A DNA stretch of 64,000 nucleotides from Drosophila pseudoobscura (GCF_009870125.1 NC_046683.1:42919869-42983868), one strand, 5' to 3'; positions 1-12,326 are shown, counted from the stretch's first letter. A program made the numbers and translations. The notes: generated by a model from the letters alone, not told the origin.

Positions 1-1683
1 CTTGAAAGCACTCTCCTCCATCACGGTAATCATGTTCTCACCTAGGTCCACGGTGCGCAGATGTCGCATGTTGCGCAGGGCCAAGGGCACCGTCTTCAGC
101 TGATTGCCATTCAAATTGAGGTCCTGCAGGGCACTGCAGTTGCGGAAGGCGTCCGGATGCACGCCAATCAGGGCATTATTGTCCAGCGACAACAGCGACA
201 GCACATATAGCCCGTTGAGGGCGTAGGCGTCCAGGTACTTGAGCTTATTGTGGGACAGCAGCAGCGTGTGCAGGTTGTTCATCGGCGCGAAGGTGTCCGC
301 GGCAATGTTCTCCAGCTGGTTGTGGCGCAGGTTGAGAATCTGCAGCGTATATAGGTCACTGAAGATTTCCGGCTCCAGCTTGGTCAGCTTGTTGTGCGAC
401 AGATTGAGCAGCACCAGCCGAATCAGACCCACGAATGTGCTGCGGTCAATCCAGGTGGAGGTTATCTGATTCATGGACAGGTCCAGGGCCTGCAGTTGGT
501 CCAGGTTCGAGAAGAGCTGCGGGTTCAGCACACTGATGGAGTTGTTCTGCAGATACACTTCCTGGATTATCTTGGCCTGCTCCGCAAACAGCTCCGTGGG
601 CAGGGCCACAATCTTGTTGGAGCTGAGGTTGAGCACCTGGAGGTTCTTCAGGCCACTCAGGGCCTTGTCGGCAATCATTGAGATTCCATTATTGTTTACG
701 GCCAGCACGCGAAGGCGTCGCAGGGTGCCAAAGCCATTCGCGGGCAGCACGACAAAATCATTGTGACTCACATCGAGGAACTCCAGGTCCAAAGAGCAGC
801 TGCTGGCACTGTTGGCACTTCCACTTCCGCCAGCTCCAGCTCCACGCTTCACCGATTCCGTAGAGGAGCTCGACTCCGTTGAGCCTGTGGCTGAGGGCTC
901 TTTGCTGCGGTCCCTGAAGCCCAATTCGTTGACATCCTGCAGGCGGTTCTCGCTCATATTGAGAGCAGACAGGGCCGACAGAGCACAGAAGATGTTTTCC
1001 GGCAGGGACCAAATGTTGTTCGAGCTGAGATCCAGTCGTTCCAGCTGCTTGGTCACGGCGAAGGCATCAGCCTCTATCTCGAAGTTAAGCGCAGGCCAGA
1101 GGATGTTGTGGGTTCGCAGCGTGAGGTTGCGCAGCTGGTCGAGTCCGTCGAGGACCTGGCGTCCCAGCTTCCCCAGCTTGCAGTACTGGATGGACAACTG
1201 CTGGAGGCGCGCCAGGTGGGCGAAGGACTGCGCCTCCAGGCGGCTCTTGGCCATGATCTCGTCGTTGCAGAGGATGTGAAGGGCCACCGTGTGTTCCGCT
1301 GGGATCACACTGAAATTGGTCGTGTCGAATTCGCTGTTGACCGTCCGCAGGTTGCAGGTAAGGGCAATCTCTGGCTGGTCCAGGCCGGCAGCGGGCATGA
1401 AGTGACAATCATCGGGGGCATCGTACAGGGCGGGATCCCCCAAGCCACCTGCTCCGGGAACCCCTTCCGACAGGGGACGCAGCGTCCTGGCCGGACTGGA
1501 GGGCTGCAGAAGCTGGGTGTTGGACACACCGGCCTCGCCCATGATGGCATTCGAGTGGGCTTGCTGCTGCTGGTGCTTGGTGGACAGGGGTTCCGTGTGC
1601 TGCTGCTGCTGCTGCTGGGGCTGTTCTTGGGCCAGGCTGAAGGCCACGGCGAGCAGGCACCAGGGGTAGTAGTGGATCAGCAT
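1..1683 (-). CDS. Toll-6: Toll-6: Toll-family receptor, N-terminal ectodomain part (runs off left edge)
   Basis: Single open frame of 561 codons on the minus strand with no intron, continuing past position 1. It begins at ATG 1683-1681, has A at -3, and has an in-frame TGA four codons upstream, so this start is well fixed. Residues 1-18 ([18 protein letters not shown]) form a signal peptide, followed by a Q6 run at 23-28. Residues about 145-561 hold some 15 leucine-rich repeats of the form LxxLxLSxNxL, with several N-glycosylation sequons (NLT, NMS, NLS, NCS). A Ser/Gly-rich insert at about 260-296 interrupts the LRRs. Long Toll receptors (Toll-6, -7, -8, 18w) are surface receptors with LRRs outside and a TIR domain inside; they act in neuronal signalling and axis elongation. 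The transmembrane and TIR parts are outside the window. Toll-6 is chosen over Tollo or Toll-7 mainly because the next genes are the CG7255-like transporter and two bestrophins, which accompany Toll-6 (CG7250) in D. melanogaster. Confidence 0.82.
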   Translation of the reverse strand, partial: MLIHYYPWCLLAVAFSLAQEQPQQQQQQHTEPLSTKHQQQQAHSNAIMGEAGVSNTQLLQPSSPARTLRPLSEGVPGAGGLGDPALYDAPDDCHFMPAAGLDQPEIALTCNLRTVNSEFDTTNFSVIPAEHTVALHILCNDEIMAKSRLEAQSFAHLARLQQLSIQYCKLGKLGRQVLDGLDQLRNLTLRTHNILWPALNFEIEADAFAVTKQLERLDLSSNNIWSLPENIFCALSALSALNMSENRLQDVNELGFRDRSKEPSATGSTESSSSTESVKRGAGAGGSGSANSASSCSLDLEFLDVSHNDFVVLPANGFGTLRRLRVLAVNNNGISMIADKALSGLKNLQVLNLSSNKIVALPTELFAEQAKIIQEVYLQNNSISVLNPQLFSNLDQLQALDLSMNQITSTWIDRSTFVGLIRLVLLNLSHNKLTKLEPEIFSDLYTLQILNLRHNQLENIAADTFAPMNNLHTLLLSHNKLKYLDAYALNGLYVLSLLSLDNNALIGVHPDAFRNCSALQDLNLNGNQLKTVPLALRNMRHLRTVDLGENMITVMEESAFK

Positions 1684-2414
1684 AGTTGTGGATCAGCAAT
1701 TGCTGGTTCTGTGTGACTTGGGAAGAAGGTTGGTTCCGTTCCCTATATACAACTCATATATATAGAGTGAGTGAGTGATTGAGTGAGAGGTGTGGAGGGG
1801 AAATCGAAAGGAAATCAATTCCACTGGATGGCCAGAAAAAAGTCAGCGCACATATTTTCGACTTCCTCTTCAGCTGCTGCGTCTAATGGAGCCTTCAAGT
1901 TTATTCTTTTCCGCTTTTCCGTTTTTCCGCTTTCCCGCAATATAGTTATATTTTTGGCGTGGCCAAACTTCGTATCGTTTCTTCTTCGTATATACCCGGT
2001 ATAAGTATAACTCTCTGGGTCTGGATCTGGGTCCGGGCTGCTACAACTCGCGAAACATTTTCGAGCACTTTTGAAAGAGAATTTTCGGTTTTGTAATTAT
2101 TACACGACGCGGCGTTGATGTAGGAACCTTCGATGAATATTAATTTTCTGCGGGCGCGTGTGCTATTATCACTTTACGAGCACGAGTGCGAGTACGAGTA
2201 CGACTTCGAGTAGGAGTATCTCTCTCTCCGACAAAAAACAAAAAAAAACACAACATTCACCAAACGGAACTGAACTGAACCTATTTATGTGGGTGCTAGT
2301 GTGCGGCTGTGTGTGTGTGCGTGCTTTCCATGCAGTTGAGGTTGAGTCAAGCGTCTTTGGCCCGTACGTTTCGTGTGTGTTGCGCGCTGTCTGAGTTCTG
2401 AGAGTCGAGTGACT
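1684..2414 (-). other. Probable 5' leader of Toll-6
   Basis: About 730 bases lie between the Toll-6 start codon and the inferred transcription start. They hold no long frame on the minus strand, a tandem copy of an 11-base word right at the start codon (1672-1682 and 1688-1698), T-rich stretches and an array of the CGAGTA hexamer. Whether the leader is spliced cannot be told from the sequence. Confidence 0.4.
2177..2219. repeat. CGAGTA hexamer array
   Basis: Imperfect array of cgagta/cgagtg units. The same hexamer occurs in the opposite strand sense at 2614-2653 and again at 52525-52563. Confidence 0.7.
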
Positions 2415-2444
2415 GCCGCAACGTGCGCAGCTCTCACTTAAATA
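2411..2444 (-). promoter_or_regulatory. Candidate Toll-6 core promoter: TATA box plus initiator
   Basis: On the minus strand TATTTAAG (complement of 2437-2444) is followed by GGCAGTC, an initiator-like word one base off TCAGTY, whose A is at 2414. The first T of the TATA box lies exactly 30 bases before that A, the canonical fly spacing. The motifs and spacing are read directly; use as the Toll-6 start site is inference. Confidence 0.45.
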
Positions 2445-2613
2445 GAACGTCGGCCGAAGGATGGCTGGCGGTCTGCACAAAGGGAAAATTTCGAGAGGAA
2501 ATTGTTCCCGAAGGGAAATTCGCTCTGCTTCACTGCAAACGAATCGAATGGCGGCAGCGATGCTGCTTGAGGGAGAGGATGTCGCTAGGACTCCGTTCTG
2601 TTTCTGTGAGAAC

Positions 2614-2653
2614 TACTCGTACTCGTACTCGTACTCGTAGTCGTACTCGTACT
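2614..2653. repeat. TACTCG hexamer array
   Basis: Six to seven near-perfect copies of actcgt. It is the reverse-complement sense of the array at 2177-2219, so the two arrays form an inverted pair about 400 bases apart. Confidence 0.75.
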
Positions 2654-4105
2654 TCTTCTCCGTATTCTTTTGCTTTTCTGCATTCTCCCTCTAATCGCAT
2701 CAAACAGCTGGCGTTCGTTGGCATTTTTTTCTTGTTATTTTGCTGTCTGTTGTTGTTGTTTCTCCGTTCGTATCCTTTTTTTTTGCCGCCGAATCGGGAG
2801 TCGGCTCCGGCTCCGGCTCCTTCTCTGGGCTCGTCCCCCGTCGAGGACTCTCTGTCTCTGCTTTGATAATGAAAATATATGATGTGCATGGGCCAAGCCA
2901 GCGACAATCTTCATACAAATGTAATTTATTTTTATTCCACTACCACGTGTGTGTGCTATATTTGTGTGTGTGTGTGTCTGTGTGCGTGTGGGTGCGGGTG
3001 GTGGGCGGTGGGCGGACTTGTTGTGTGTCTGGGCCTCATATAAAAATAATAATTCCTCACATTCCATTAAATTACAATAATAATTTTAATTAAACTGTTT
3101 TGTTTGCGCCTCATGTAGCAATTTTTGCGGTTTGATGACTTCTTTTTCCTCTCCGACGAAAAAACCAGAAAGCCCTCACTCTCTCTCTCTCTTTCTCTCA
3201 TCAGGCTAACGATGATGATTACGATTACGATAACGATACGATTATGGGGCCTCTGTGGGTGTACGGCCCTAGGTGCAGTGTTGCTGGCTTTAAAGTCCTA
3301 GACATTTTGGCAGAGCTTATAAAGTATGGTTACGATAGGAACGAGTTGGCTAAGGTATGATGATTGCACTCAGAGCATAGAGTATTATTAGGGTGTTGCT
3401 AATTGTGTTGGCAGGGGGGTTCCGAAGGAAGAGACAGATTATCGAATTGGCTTTCCGATGGTTTAGTATATGCCTATATCTGGGGGTACATACAAATGGC
3501 TAATTACATATATTAATCTATTTACAAATGATGAATAATAAAATCAGTTGAACTGTACTTTAAGCTGTCGTATTATCATTATGAGTATGACTCATTAGTT
3601 TCTAATTATTTTGATTACATATATTTTGGTTTTATGTTTACATTTGCTTATCCCCCTTCTCCCCCTTAAAAAGATTCACAAGGGACAGCACGAACCCTCA
3701 TCATTCACCAAAAGTTCCTAATATCACGGTTTATTTGAAATGTGAAAGATTTGTCCAGAATCGCTGGATTATTGATGGATGGATGGATAGGCTGCCAGGC
3801 TAAGGCTTATTTGAAATTGATTTCAATGGGTAACCATGACTAATTTTCGCCTTATCCACAAGTTACTATCCCGAAAGTTTTCCCCGATATACGTATAGGA
3901 TATTCTGCTTCTATAGGCATTTGTCCCCTCATCCCCACTCCCATCCCCACATCCAGCAAACACAAACAGAAAAACATTTTTAGCAAATTGCGTCAGCGAA
4001 AGCTCCCCGCTTCTGGCTGGGCTAATGATTTGCCTAATGTTTCTAACAATTATGGGCCCCGGCCACACAAAAGAATATATTATGTAAGTTATTAAAATTA
4101 TATCA

Positions 4106-4180
4106 CCAGCAGCAGCAGCAGCAGAGCCAACAGCAGCTAAGTCTAATAAGCCTCCTCCTCCTCCTCCTGCTCCTCCTCCC
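4106..4180. repeat. CAG tract followed by CTC tract
   Basis: A CAG run at 4106-4124 is followed about 30 bases later by CTC/CTG triplets at 4151-4180. They give polyalanine, polyglycine or polyarginine in spurious frames. Confidence 0.8.
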
Positions 4181-5289
4181 CCTCCCCCTGCACCTTCTCC
4201 AGCATCTCCATCGCCTTCTGGGCTCTGCGGCTCTTTCAAATGTAAATGGCGACGACGTTTTTGTTGCTCTTGCGGATCCTTTGTGTGGTGCGAGGCGGCA
4301 CATGCAACCAAGGAGGAATATTTTTTTCTGGTCTTTTTCGGTGGTTATCAATTTGGCGAACGCTTCTGGCTTTTGTCCTGGTCGTGCTCGTGCTCGTGGT
4401 CCTGGCCGTGGCCTCGGCTCCTTTATTTATGTGCTCCATAACGAAGGTTTCTTTCTGTTTTTTTTTTTCTTTGTGTGGCTACTTCTCTTACGTGGTTTTT
4501 TTTTCTGGTGGTAACACGAATGACAAGATTTTCATCAACGTCATTAATATTAACTTTTGCAATAATTCTCGAGCTGTGGAAAATTATGAGAAATGACCCA
4601 CCAGATAAGGAGCGAGGCTCTGGTCCACTTTTCGACAAAGCCATAACTCTCAGAGAGATTGGATTGGTTTCATGGCCGACTCCGGGTTCTGGTACTGGTA
4701 CTGGTCCTGCTCCTGGGTGTCCTTACAATGGTATTATCCTGACGGCTGGACGTCTTTCAAGTCAATCTTAATTGTGGCTGCCTGGACTCGGCCTAATGAC
4801 AGCATTTCGGATTACTTTCACTCAGAGTGGGCCCGGGATTCGTCTCTTCTCAGATCTCTGCCGTGGGTGGAGAAGCAGCACAAAAAAGGTTGCATATTTG
4901 ATGGCGCCCAAGCAGCTTTACCTCGAAGTCTCAGAGAGGGCCAGAGACAGGGACAGGGACAGGGACAGGAGCAAGGATGGGGACCGATGGCGTACGATGG
5001 TGTCTCTTTTCTATCCAGGACAAAAATCACAATTAAATGTTACAATTGCGTCTCTGGGGGCATTGAACGACAAACGCACCACACGAAGGCTCAGTAACAG
5101 AAGCTGAAGGATGTAGCAGGAGCGGGAGCGGCAGAGGGAGAGGGAGAGGGAGCATCCTGTCAGTTGCTTGTCCAATGCCAGCTTAAATTGCCCATACACG
5201 TCAGCATCCCCCTCCACACCCAAACCCAGGCCCACACCCACTCACCATGCTAATCCCCATTCCAAGGTCCACTCTGCATCCCTTTTTGG

Positions 5290-5314
5290 GGCAGGCAGGC
5301 AGGCAGGCAGGCAG
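5290..5314. repeat. GCAG tetranucleotide repeat
   Basis: Six uninterrupted copies of gcag. Shorter gcag/cagg clusters recur at 7340-7362, 45270-45307 and 21525-21550. Confidence 0.85.
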
Positions 5315-6462
5315 CTTTTCCTCGTCTCGTCGTGGTCTTCCTCGTTTGTCTCTTTTCTCTTCACTCTGTTTGCGTTTATTAATTGTTGCCTTTATTTGGC
5401 CTCATTTTATTTGATTTGGTTTTCCTTCGGCTTTTCTTTTGCGCTTCTTGCTCCACTGTTTTTCTGGTCTTTTGTTTTCCAGGCAGAGCAAAAGCAGAAG
5501 CAGCAGAAGCAGCTATAAAGCCGAACCTAATTGACTTATCTTGCCTTGGGTTTGCTAATTTCTTGGCCATTGTGTCTCGCTCTTGGTCTCTTGCAGCCCT
5601 GAGACCAGCGCTGAGCTTCGGCCATAAAAATAGCCAGATAAGTCAGTCAGTCAGTCACTGAGGCAGACAGGCAGATAGAAATCTTCGACGCACTAATTAG
5701 CAATTGACATGAATTGCTCATTAGCAGCAAACTAAAGCTAAAATTTAGCTAGGCTCTCTCTGACTAGTCCGACTATACGCCAACGATACGGCAAAAAGTG
5801 GCGGACAGGATAAAAATTGTCTGTCATGGTGGCTGGGTGAGAAGGGGCTGTGATAATCCTCTAGATACACTTGTAGGAATAGCATATCGAAAATGTATCT
5901 TGGTCACCGAATTAAGCATCTACTATTCGTGTTTTTGGTTTCAATAACTGAAAGTATATGAGAAAGTATAACTTTAAAGTAGTTTCAATGAAGATTTCCT
6001 TGGAACTCTCAGTCAACACGGAACCAGAGTGTTCTTTATTGATGCGAAGATACTTCGAAGTTGATCTTCCTCAGCGGCATGGGTGTTTTCGTAGCTAACC
6101 CTCTCATAACTCTTTTCTTTTACCTCTCTAAGCAGAACTAAAATAGCAATAGGTATCGCTTTAATTTTTATTGGTGAGAAACCGCGTCTTAAACGTATCT
6201 CATTCAGGGCCAAGAGTAGGTTTCAGAGTGGTCTGCTTGCCGCAGAGACAAATATTGCAACAAATCTTGAATGTGGTCTGACCGAAATCCATAATGACAA
6301 TTCTGCCCAGAGAAAATTGCACAAGCCAAGGACATTTCAAGGAAGGATGTGGTGGAAGGGAAAAAACGTTAGTTTGAATTGCAGCAGTTGGGCCTGGGCA
6401 TGGGCCTGGGCTTGGGCATTAGCCAGCCAAGTAATTGCCCAGTCGACCTTCAAGACAGTCCA

Positions 6463-6500
6463 CAGTTCAGTTCAGTTCAGTTCGGTTCGGTTCGGTTCGG
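6463..6500. repeat. Pentanucleotide array switching from TTCAG to TTCGG
   Basis: Four copies of ttcag run directly into four copies of ttcgg. The single-base change was evidently spread through half the array. A TTCGG array also occurs at 63167-63194. Confidence 0.85.
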
Positions 6501-9500
6501 CCCACACACACAAGCACACAGGAAAAAAGTCTGGCCTGGCCGCAGATCTGTGGGTTATGAAAAGGTGGCAACCGGAAATCGGACATGTGGCCAGTTCATA
6601 CGGAAGCGGGGGAAGCGATGGAAGCGGGCGAAGGACAGAAGGGCAATCTTTCTTGTATGGCATTTCATTTACAAAGAGCAGGTCTGCCTGGGTGGGTGCT
6701 CGACTTGGGTGGGATGATGCGATGTCCTGTTGTGGGTCCTGCTCCGGGTCTACTCATTGGCCGGCCAGCCACCAATTTAGTTGTCAAAATACGCCAAAAT
6801 GTAAACAATCAATGGCCATTTGATTGAGAGAAATATCGGTCATGACAAAGCGAAAAGAAAAGATGCATCCAACTGGGCTGACTTGACATTTACCTACATG
6901 TTAGTGTTTCCTGCTTCCGCTCCAATGACAGCCAAGAGGGAAAAGGACAATGCACAGGGCTCATAAAGACATTTGGGAATCAGCAAACTGACAAACAAAT
7001 TTTTTATTCCTCAATCGAAAAAAAAACCAAGAAGGACGGAGCAAGAGACAGAGCCAGGGCCAAAGCCAGAGCCAAAGACACACACAGAGAAGATGAATTG
7101 CCATTGGCAATGCTGCAAAATGTCCTTTTAAAGCAAATAGAGAAGGACAAACTGGACCACCACTAATCTTGAACATCCGCAAGTGCTTGCCTGCCACTCC
7201 CTTCCTCAAATCCCTCAATCTTCTTTCACAATTGTGAATTGTGTGCATGACTATTGGATTTTGCATTGAAAGATGCAGAAGTGGTGGGAATATTATGTAT
7301 ATAGAAGTAGATAATATCTTCATCGAGATGACAACCCCAGGGCAGGCAGACAGGCAGGCAGTGCAGCGATTCTTGCAGATAAGTTCACTTTTCTTTTTGC
7401 CGCATGTCCCCTTCAATCTCAGATAAAAGTGTGGAAAATGCTACTTCTACTACTGTTTACCCAACAAAAAGTGGCTTGGTTTCGGCCTGAAAGGGAAACT
7501 AAGAAGATGAGATGGCTAACTTCGGATTAGCAAAAGTGGGCAACTTTTATCGGACTCTTGATCTGTGGGAACACAATTTGTATGTATGAAGGTATGATCA
7601 GATAGGATCAGGTGGGAAGCGGATGCTACATCTTAACACTATATATGTAGGTATATATAGATGATAGATGATATAGAAATTATACGCGTAAAGTACAGAA
7701 TCAATTCAATTGAATAGATTGGAAAAATAGAATAAATACATTTGAAAGTGAAGGAGCGATCCTCAGATCGGGGAAACGGAAATATACAATAAAAAGTATT
7801 TAAACATACGATATGTATTCGTTACAAAAGTTAATAAATTCTTCTCCTTCTTTTTCCAATTAATTTCTTGCACTCTCCCCGTTTTTTGCTGCAAGGACTT
7901 CTACATCCTCTGACTTTTGGTCTGTGCCCGCTGTCAAAGCACTCTGTCCCGTCCCCTGTTCCCCCGTACATTCCACAAATAATAGAACACAATTTTCAGA
8001 AACAGAAACAGAAACGACAGCAGGGCAGAGCAGGACACCTTCTCAAATTTCACAAATTTCAGAAATTTCAGAAATTTAGCGGACTCGCACCCCTGAGGAG
8101 AGAAAGTGTCAATTTCCTAACGATTCAATCTGGCTTTACTTGTAACTGGGAAATCCATACATCCATTGCGCTATGCTCGTATGGATGTACAATGTACCTT
8201 GGTTGATGGTTGATTTTTTCTCTAGCGAAAATTGAAATCGAAACAAAAGGCTGTGGTAGTAGCTGTTGGCCAGGGAAGGGGGCGGGGAAGGGGACGGGGA
8301 AGGGAGAACACAATACGAAGGCATTTGGCACTGCGCCTAGCAATCAGTGTTGCCTTTGTCCTCAATCCTGGAGATTTCACACTGTTTAGCTTGACATTTA
8401 ACTGTCAATCAAGACGGGGCACTCTGTTCATTGTTGTCCTGTCCTCTGGCTCGGTCGTCCTGAGGAATCAGTATGTGTGCCCTGTCCAGCAGCCGTGAAG
8501 TGTGACTCGAGTCGAGTCGATTCGATTGGATTGGATTGACTAAGATTCGAATGGAATGAGCGAACGGTGTGACAGCTACCATAAGGCCATTATGCACAGC
8601 AGGCAGTCGACTGAGGTGTCACAGGCGCTCCGCAGGACACACCGCTTCACACCAGAAGGAAAACTCATTAAATCATTGGCTGAGACAATGATAAAACAGT
8701 GGGATGTATTGAAATGCGAAAAGCGACGAAGAAAACTCTCCAACGCGAAGTCAGAGTCGACGGAGGCCGACACACAATGCACTGCATGGTGCATACTGTG
8801 CACAACGAATTTTCCTCCAGAAAAACTGTGACGACCCAAAGCAAAAGGATCCCTATCCCAAGAATGTTTTTTCCTCAATTTATGCATGTGTGTGCGTACA
8901 TATATTTCTGAAGTTGTGTGCGAGAGCGCCAGCTGTTGTCCATGGTGACTTTTCTCGGCCCAAAATTCACCACACCACACGGAGAGCACAATTCCTGCGC
9001 TCTCTCTGTGCCTCACTGGGTCACTACGGGAAATTTTCTCTACTTAAATTATCTCTCTCTTTCGCTGTTTTTGACTCTAATGTTTGTCTCCTCTCTTTTG
9101 AAGATGGGGTGACGGTGACACATTTTTTGAGTCCGACATTTTTCGGAATAATTTTCATTCGCTCAAAACTACGAGCAAAATAAATTAATTTCTGTATAAT
9201 CATCACTGCCAGCCGCCATAGCGTCAATTTCCATTCGCATATTCTTCCATTAGGCCAAAACAATGTTAGTGCATTGACTTTTGACACTGACTGTGTGGGG
9301 TGCCAGCCGCTGCACCTTTTGCAGCTCCCCTTAGAATGCCGCTCCTCGCTCCTCGCTCCTGCTCCTGCTCCTGCATCTACTTCTGTTTTGATTTCCCTTT
9401 TTGCATTCCTCGTGACTTACTTTTCGTTCAACAATTTGTCGGTATTGTTGTTGTTTTTATCATCTTCTGTGGTTTTTTTATGTATTTTTTTCTTGTTTTC

Positions 9501-9719
9501 GAAATACTTTCAATTTTATTGGCGATAATTTTTATGTGCGCATTAAAACGTTCCTCCAGAATGGTTCGGAAATTATTTTTATCGATGGATCTGTGGCAAG
9601 AAAAACACCTGTGTACAACAAAACGATGATTTGGTATTTCTTTAGCTATGATAAAACCCAGGATTTCATTGGTGATGCAATTTAAGTTTTGAAACACTGC
9701 GGGCTCGCCGTTTTTCAAA

Positions 9720-9743
9720 ATCAAGACAAAACCTGGTCTTGAT
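9720..9743. repeat. Perfect 8-bp inverted repeat with 8-base loop
   Basis: ATCAAGAC at 9720-9727 pairs with GTCTTGAT at 9736-9743 around the loop at 9728-9735. No terminator role is expected in a fly; the function is unknown. Confidence 0.7.
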
Positions 9744-10050
9744 ACACAGTTTCGATACAATATTAATCAAATACAGACACAAGCACATTTACATGTATCT
9801 ACCTAGGGACTCTTTCTCTCCTTCTCCCATAAATGCACATCTCTAGCTCGTATAAGAATGTCTTTCAGATCCTAAACTTAAACATCTTCTCCGAAGATCC
9901 CTCATCACTGTGATTTGACAACAATCTGCAATATTCTCGGCCAAGTATAGAAAAATGCATTCCGCATAATACCCATCGATGTAGAGTACAGCAAAGGCTC
10001 TATAAAATGACTACTTTCTGTAGTTTTGAAGTGATTTTAATTTTTTTTAA

Positions 10051-10067
10051 CTTGGGTTAAACCCAAG
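10051..10067. repeat. 17-base palindrome
   Basis: CTTGGGTT and AACCCAAG are perfect inverted 8-mers around one central A. It lies just after a T8 run. Confidence 0.75.
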
Positions 10068-12297
10068 GGTGGGCTGTGAAAAGTAATAGGGACAGATAAG
10101 ATTAAAAATAACGTTTTCTAAGAGTGGTTTGGCTTTAGACTATTTCAAGTAATTATTGTTTCTAAATTGAGATATAAAAACATCCATAAGACAAAGCCTA
10201 AACATTCAGAATAGAAGCGGAGTGCGTTGCACTGCCCGGCTTATGGATATTCTATTTTTGTGCCGGGAAATTGCCAAAGCATTGAAGTGTTCCAAGGTAA
10301 TGATGTATGATACAATAAAACAAACAAACAAATCAACAATATCCAACGAATATGCTGAGATTCCTGAGACAAGTTCCATTTAAATCATCTAATAAATCAT
10401 CTCATTAATGTTCTTGGGAGTTAAACCCTTCTAGACTAAAGTCCAAAGATGATGCAGTCGCTGTGAAGAGTTGAAAAACATTAACATCCGATCTCGTTTG
10501 TCTGTGTCTTTAAGTGCACGGTTTTTGGTGGTTGGGTTCAGCAGGGCTCTTACATTTTCGACACACTTTATAGGCAAGTTTTATCCCAAAACAGAAGCTG
10601 GGAGCAAGGCCAGGCAAAGGTGCTTTGCAACCGCAAATATTCAGTGTACAATAGGCACATATACGCGTACTCTGAGTAGTTGATGAGAGGGGGATGGGTG
10701 GAGTGAGCAGGGGCGTTCTATTAAAGTGTTCCCGTCAGTGTTCAGGTTGAGCAAAGCGTCGTGGTTGGAGCTTGGAGCCCGAAGTATTTGACTTTGATTT
10801 CGGCCCCAAGGTGCGGTTGCTGTGACTCCCACATAATGCCTCAGATATGTGTGTACCTCTCGATTGTCGGGGAATTGGCTGGTTTTTTTTTTAAATGGGT
10901 CGGGGCTGGAGCTGGTGGAGTTCGGCAAGAGTTTTCCAGGCTCTCCCTCTGTCATGGAAACAATTAAATTGGCAGCCAACCGATGATGGTATGCCGTCAA
11001 CATTTTTCAGCCATAATCAAAGTGAATAAATAACATGAAAGAACTTTTTCACTCGATCTCCAGTCTATGCCCCCTCCCCCCCTTCAAAAGGGCGGCAGAG
11101 CAATTAGAAGTCAAATTTGTTGTGCTTTGGTGGAGGCGCTGTTGGGGTTCAGGGAAATTAATTAAAATATTCCGAAAAACCAGAAAATAGTAGGGGTGCC
11201 ATGAGGCAGGGCAATTAAATTTCATTTATTTCTTCATCCTTTTTTTCTGTTTTTGGGTTTTTCTTTACCAGCGACAACGAATGATGCCCTAGACTAGGTT
11301 AAGATGGGCTCGTCTTGAAGGAATACAGGGAAGGGGAAAAGGAAAACGCGAAATAAATGTAAAAAAAGGTTTACGAAATGTTTTTTCTCTCCGGACAATA
11401 AATGCTAAATCATTTCATCTAATCCAAAGGTTCACCTAGTTTATCAGATGGACTTTGGAATCTACTTAGCAGAGAGTTCTGAAAGTAAGGAAAGCAAGGA
11501 TCCCATGATCATCCGCCGCCGGATCCAAAAAATGTCTAAGCACGTGTTCCTTTGGGAATTGAAGGAAACGAGGAAATCGTGGACATACATAAGTACGGAT
11601 AAGTAGTTACATTCAAGGAGCATTCAATCAGACTCTGCCATGTACACAAATATGACCAGTAATCCGTAATCAATCGCGATCCCTTAATACCCTACCTATC
11701 CAATCTCTATTCTTAGGCCCCTTAGGCACCCCTCTGCCTGTACTAATCAACGTTTTAAGGCAGCTCTTAGCTTTGATCTTAAAATGGTCACGATACAAGA
11801 CCTTCTCTCTGAAAATAAATTTAAATGTCGCATACACATTGGCTGGAAATTGGTTAGAGCGTTTCAAGTGCAGTGCACAGGGAGCCAACCATCTCTCTTC
11901 TCATTCTGCAAAAAATCCCATAAATTAAATTTTATAAAAAACAATTACAGAGCAGAAGGGGGGCTACCGCCTCTTACACCTGCAGCCCTTGACAGGTCTA
12001 CACGTTCCTAGGCTGTGGTTTACACTTGTAAGCATTTCTGCCCAAGCATATTTCATGCAGAAGCGCCAGAAAACCCACGTACCGTAGACTCCAGAGCCCA
12101 GAGCCCACAGCCCAGAGCCCAGACCCCAGACCCCGGGCTGAGAGTTGGACTAGGGAGCATTTGCAAGTCTGTAAATTTTATTATATATATTTGTGGTGGT
12201 GGTTGGAGCAGAAGCCTTAGGGGGCAGGAGGAGGTTGGGGGGTAGGTGACTTAGTTGCAATGCTTAAATTAGCAGAGCCAAAAATATGTGGGGCAAC

Positions 12298-12326
12298 AGG
12301 TCGCAGGTCGCAGGTCGCAGGTCGCA
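12298..12326. repeat. Heptanucleotide array AGGTCGC
   Basis: Four uninterrupted copies of a seven-base unit (aggtcgc). Confidence 0.85.

Larger units (their letters stand above)
2445..9690. other. Toll-6 upstream spacer, no gene seen
   Basis: No frame here looks coding: the long frames are built from CT, CA, CTC, CAG or polypyrimidine tracts and are often open on both strands at once. It contains a TACTCG hexamer array at 2614-2653, a CT tract at 3178-3199, CAG and CTC tracts at 4106-4180, a GCAG array at 5290-5314 and the TTCAG to TTCGG array at 6463-6500. Between the tracts are AT-rich stretches. It is probably cis-regulatory DNA for Toll-6, but nothing in the sequence proves that. Confidence 0.5.

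Noticed and set aside
1108..1716. 202-codon plus-strand frame antisense to Toll-6
   Set aside because: It is the shadow of the Toll-6 LRR coding strand; its stop-free run follows from the GC-rich codon usage of the real gene.
8576..9016. 146-codon frame on the minus strand
   Set aside because: No family resemblance, no promoter or splice signals in place, and other frames of similar length overlap it on the plus strand.
10226..10265. CCCGGC/GCCGGG inverted pair, possible small RNA hairpin
   Set aside because: The loop of over 20 bases and short 6-bp stem do not resemble a microRNA precursor or a known structured RNA.
12298..12326. Short regularly repeated units, possible CRISPR-like array
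   Set aside because: The units are directly tandem without spacers and the DNA is a fly genome.
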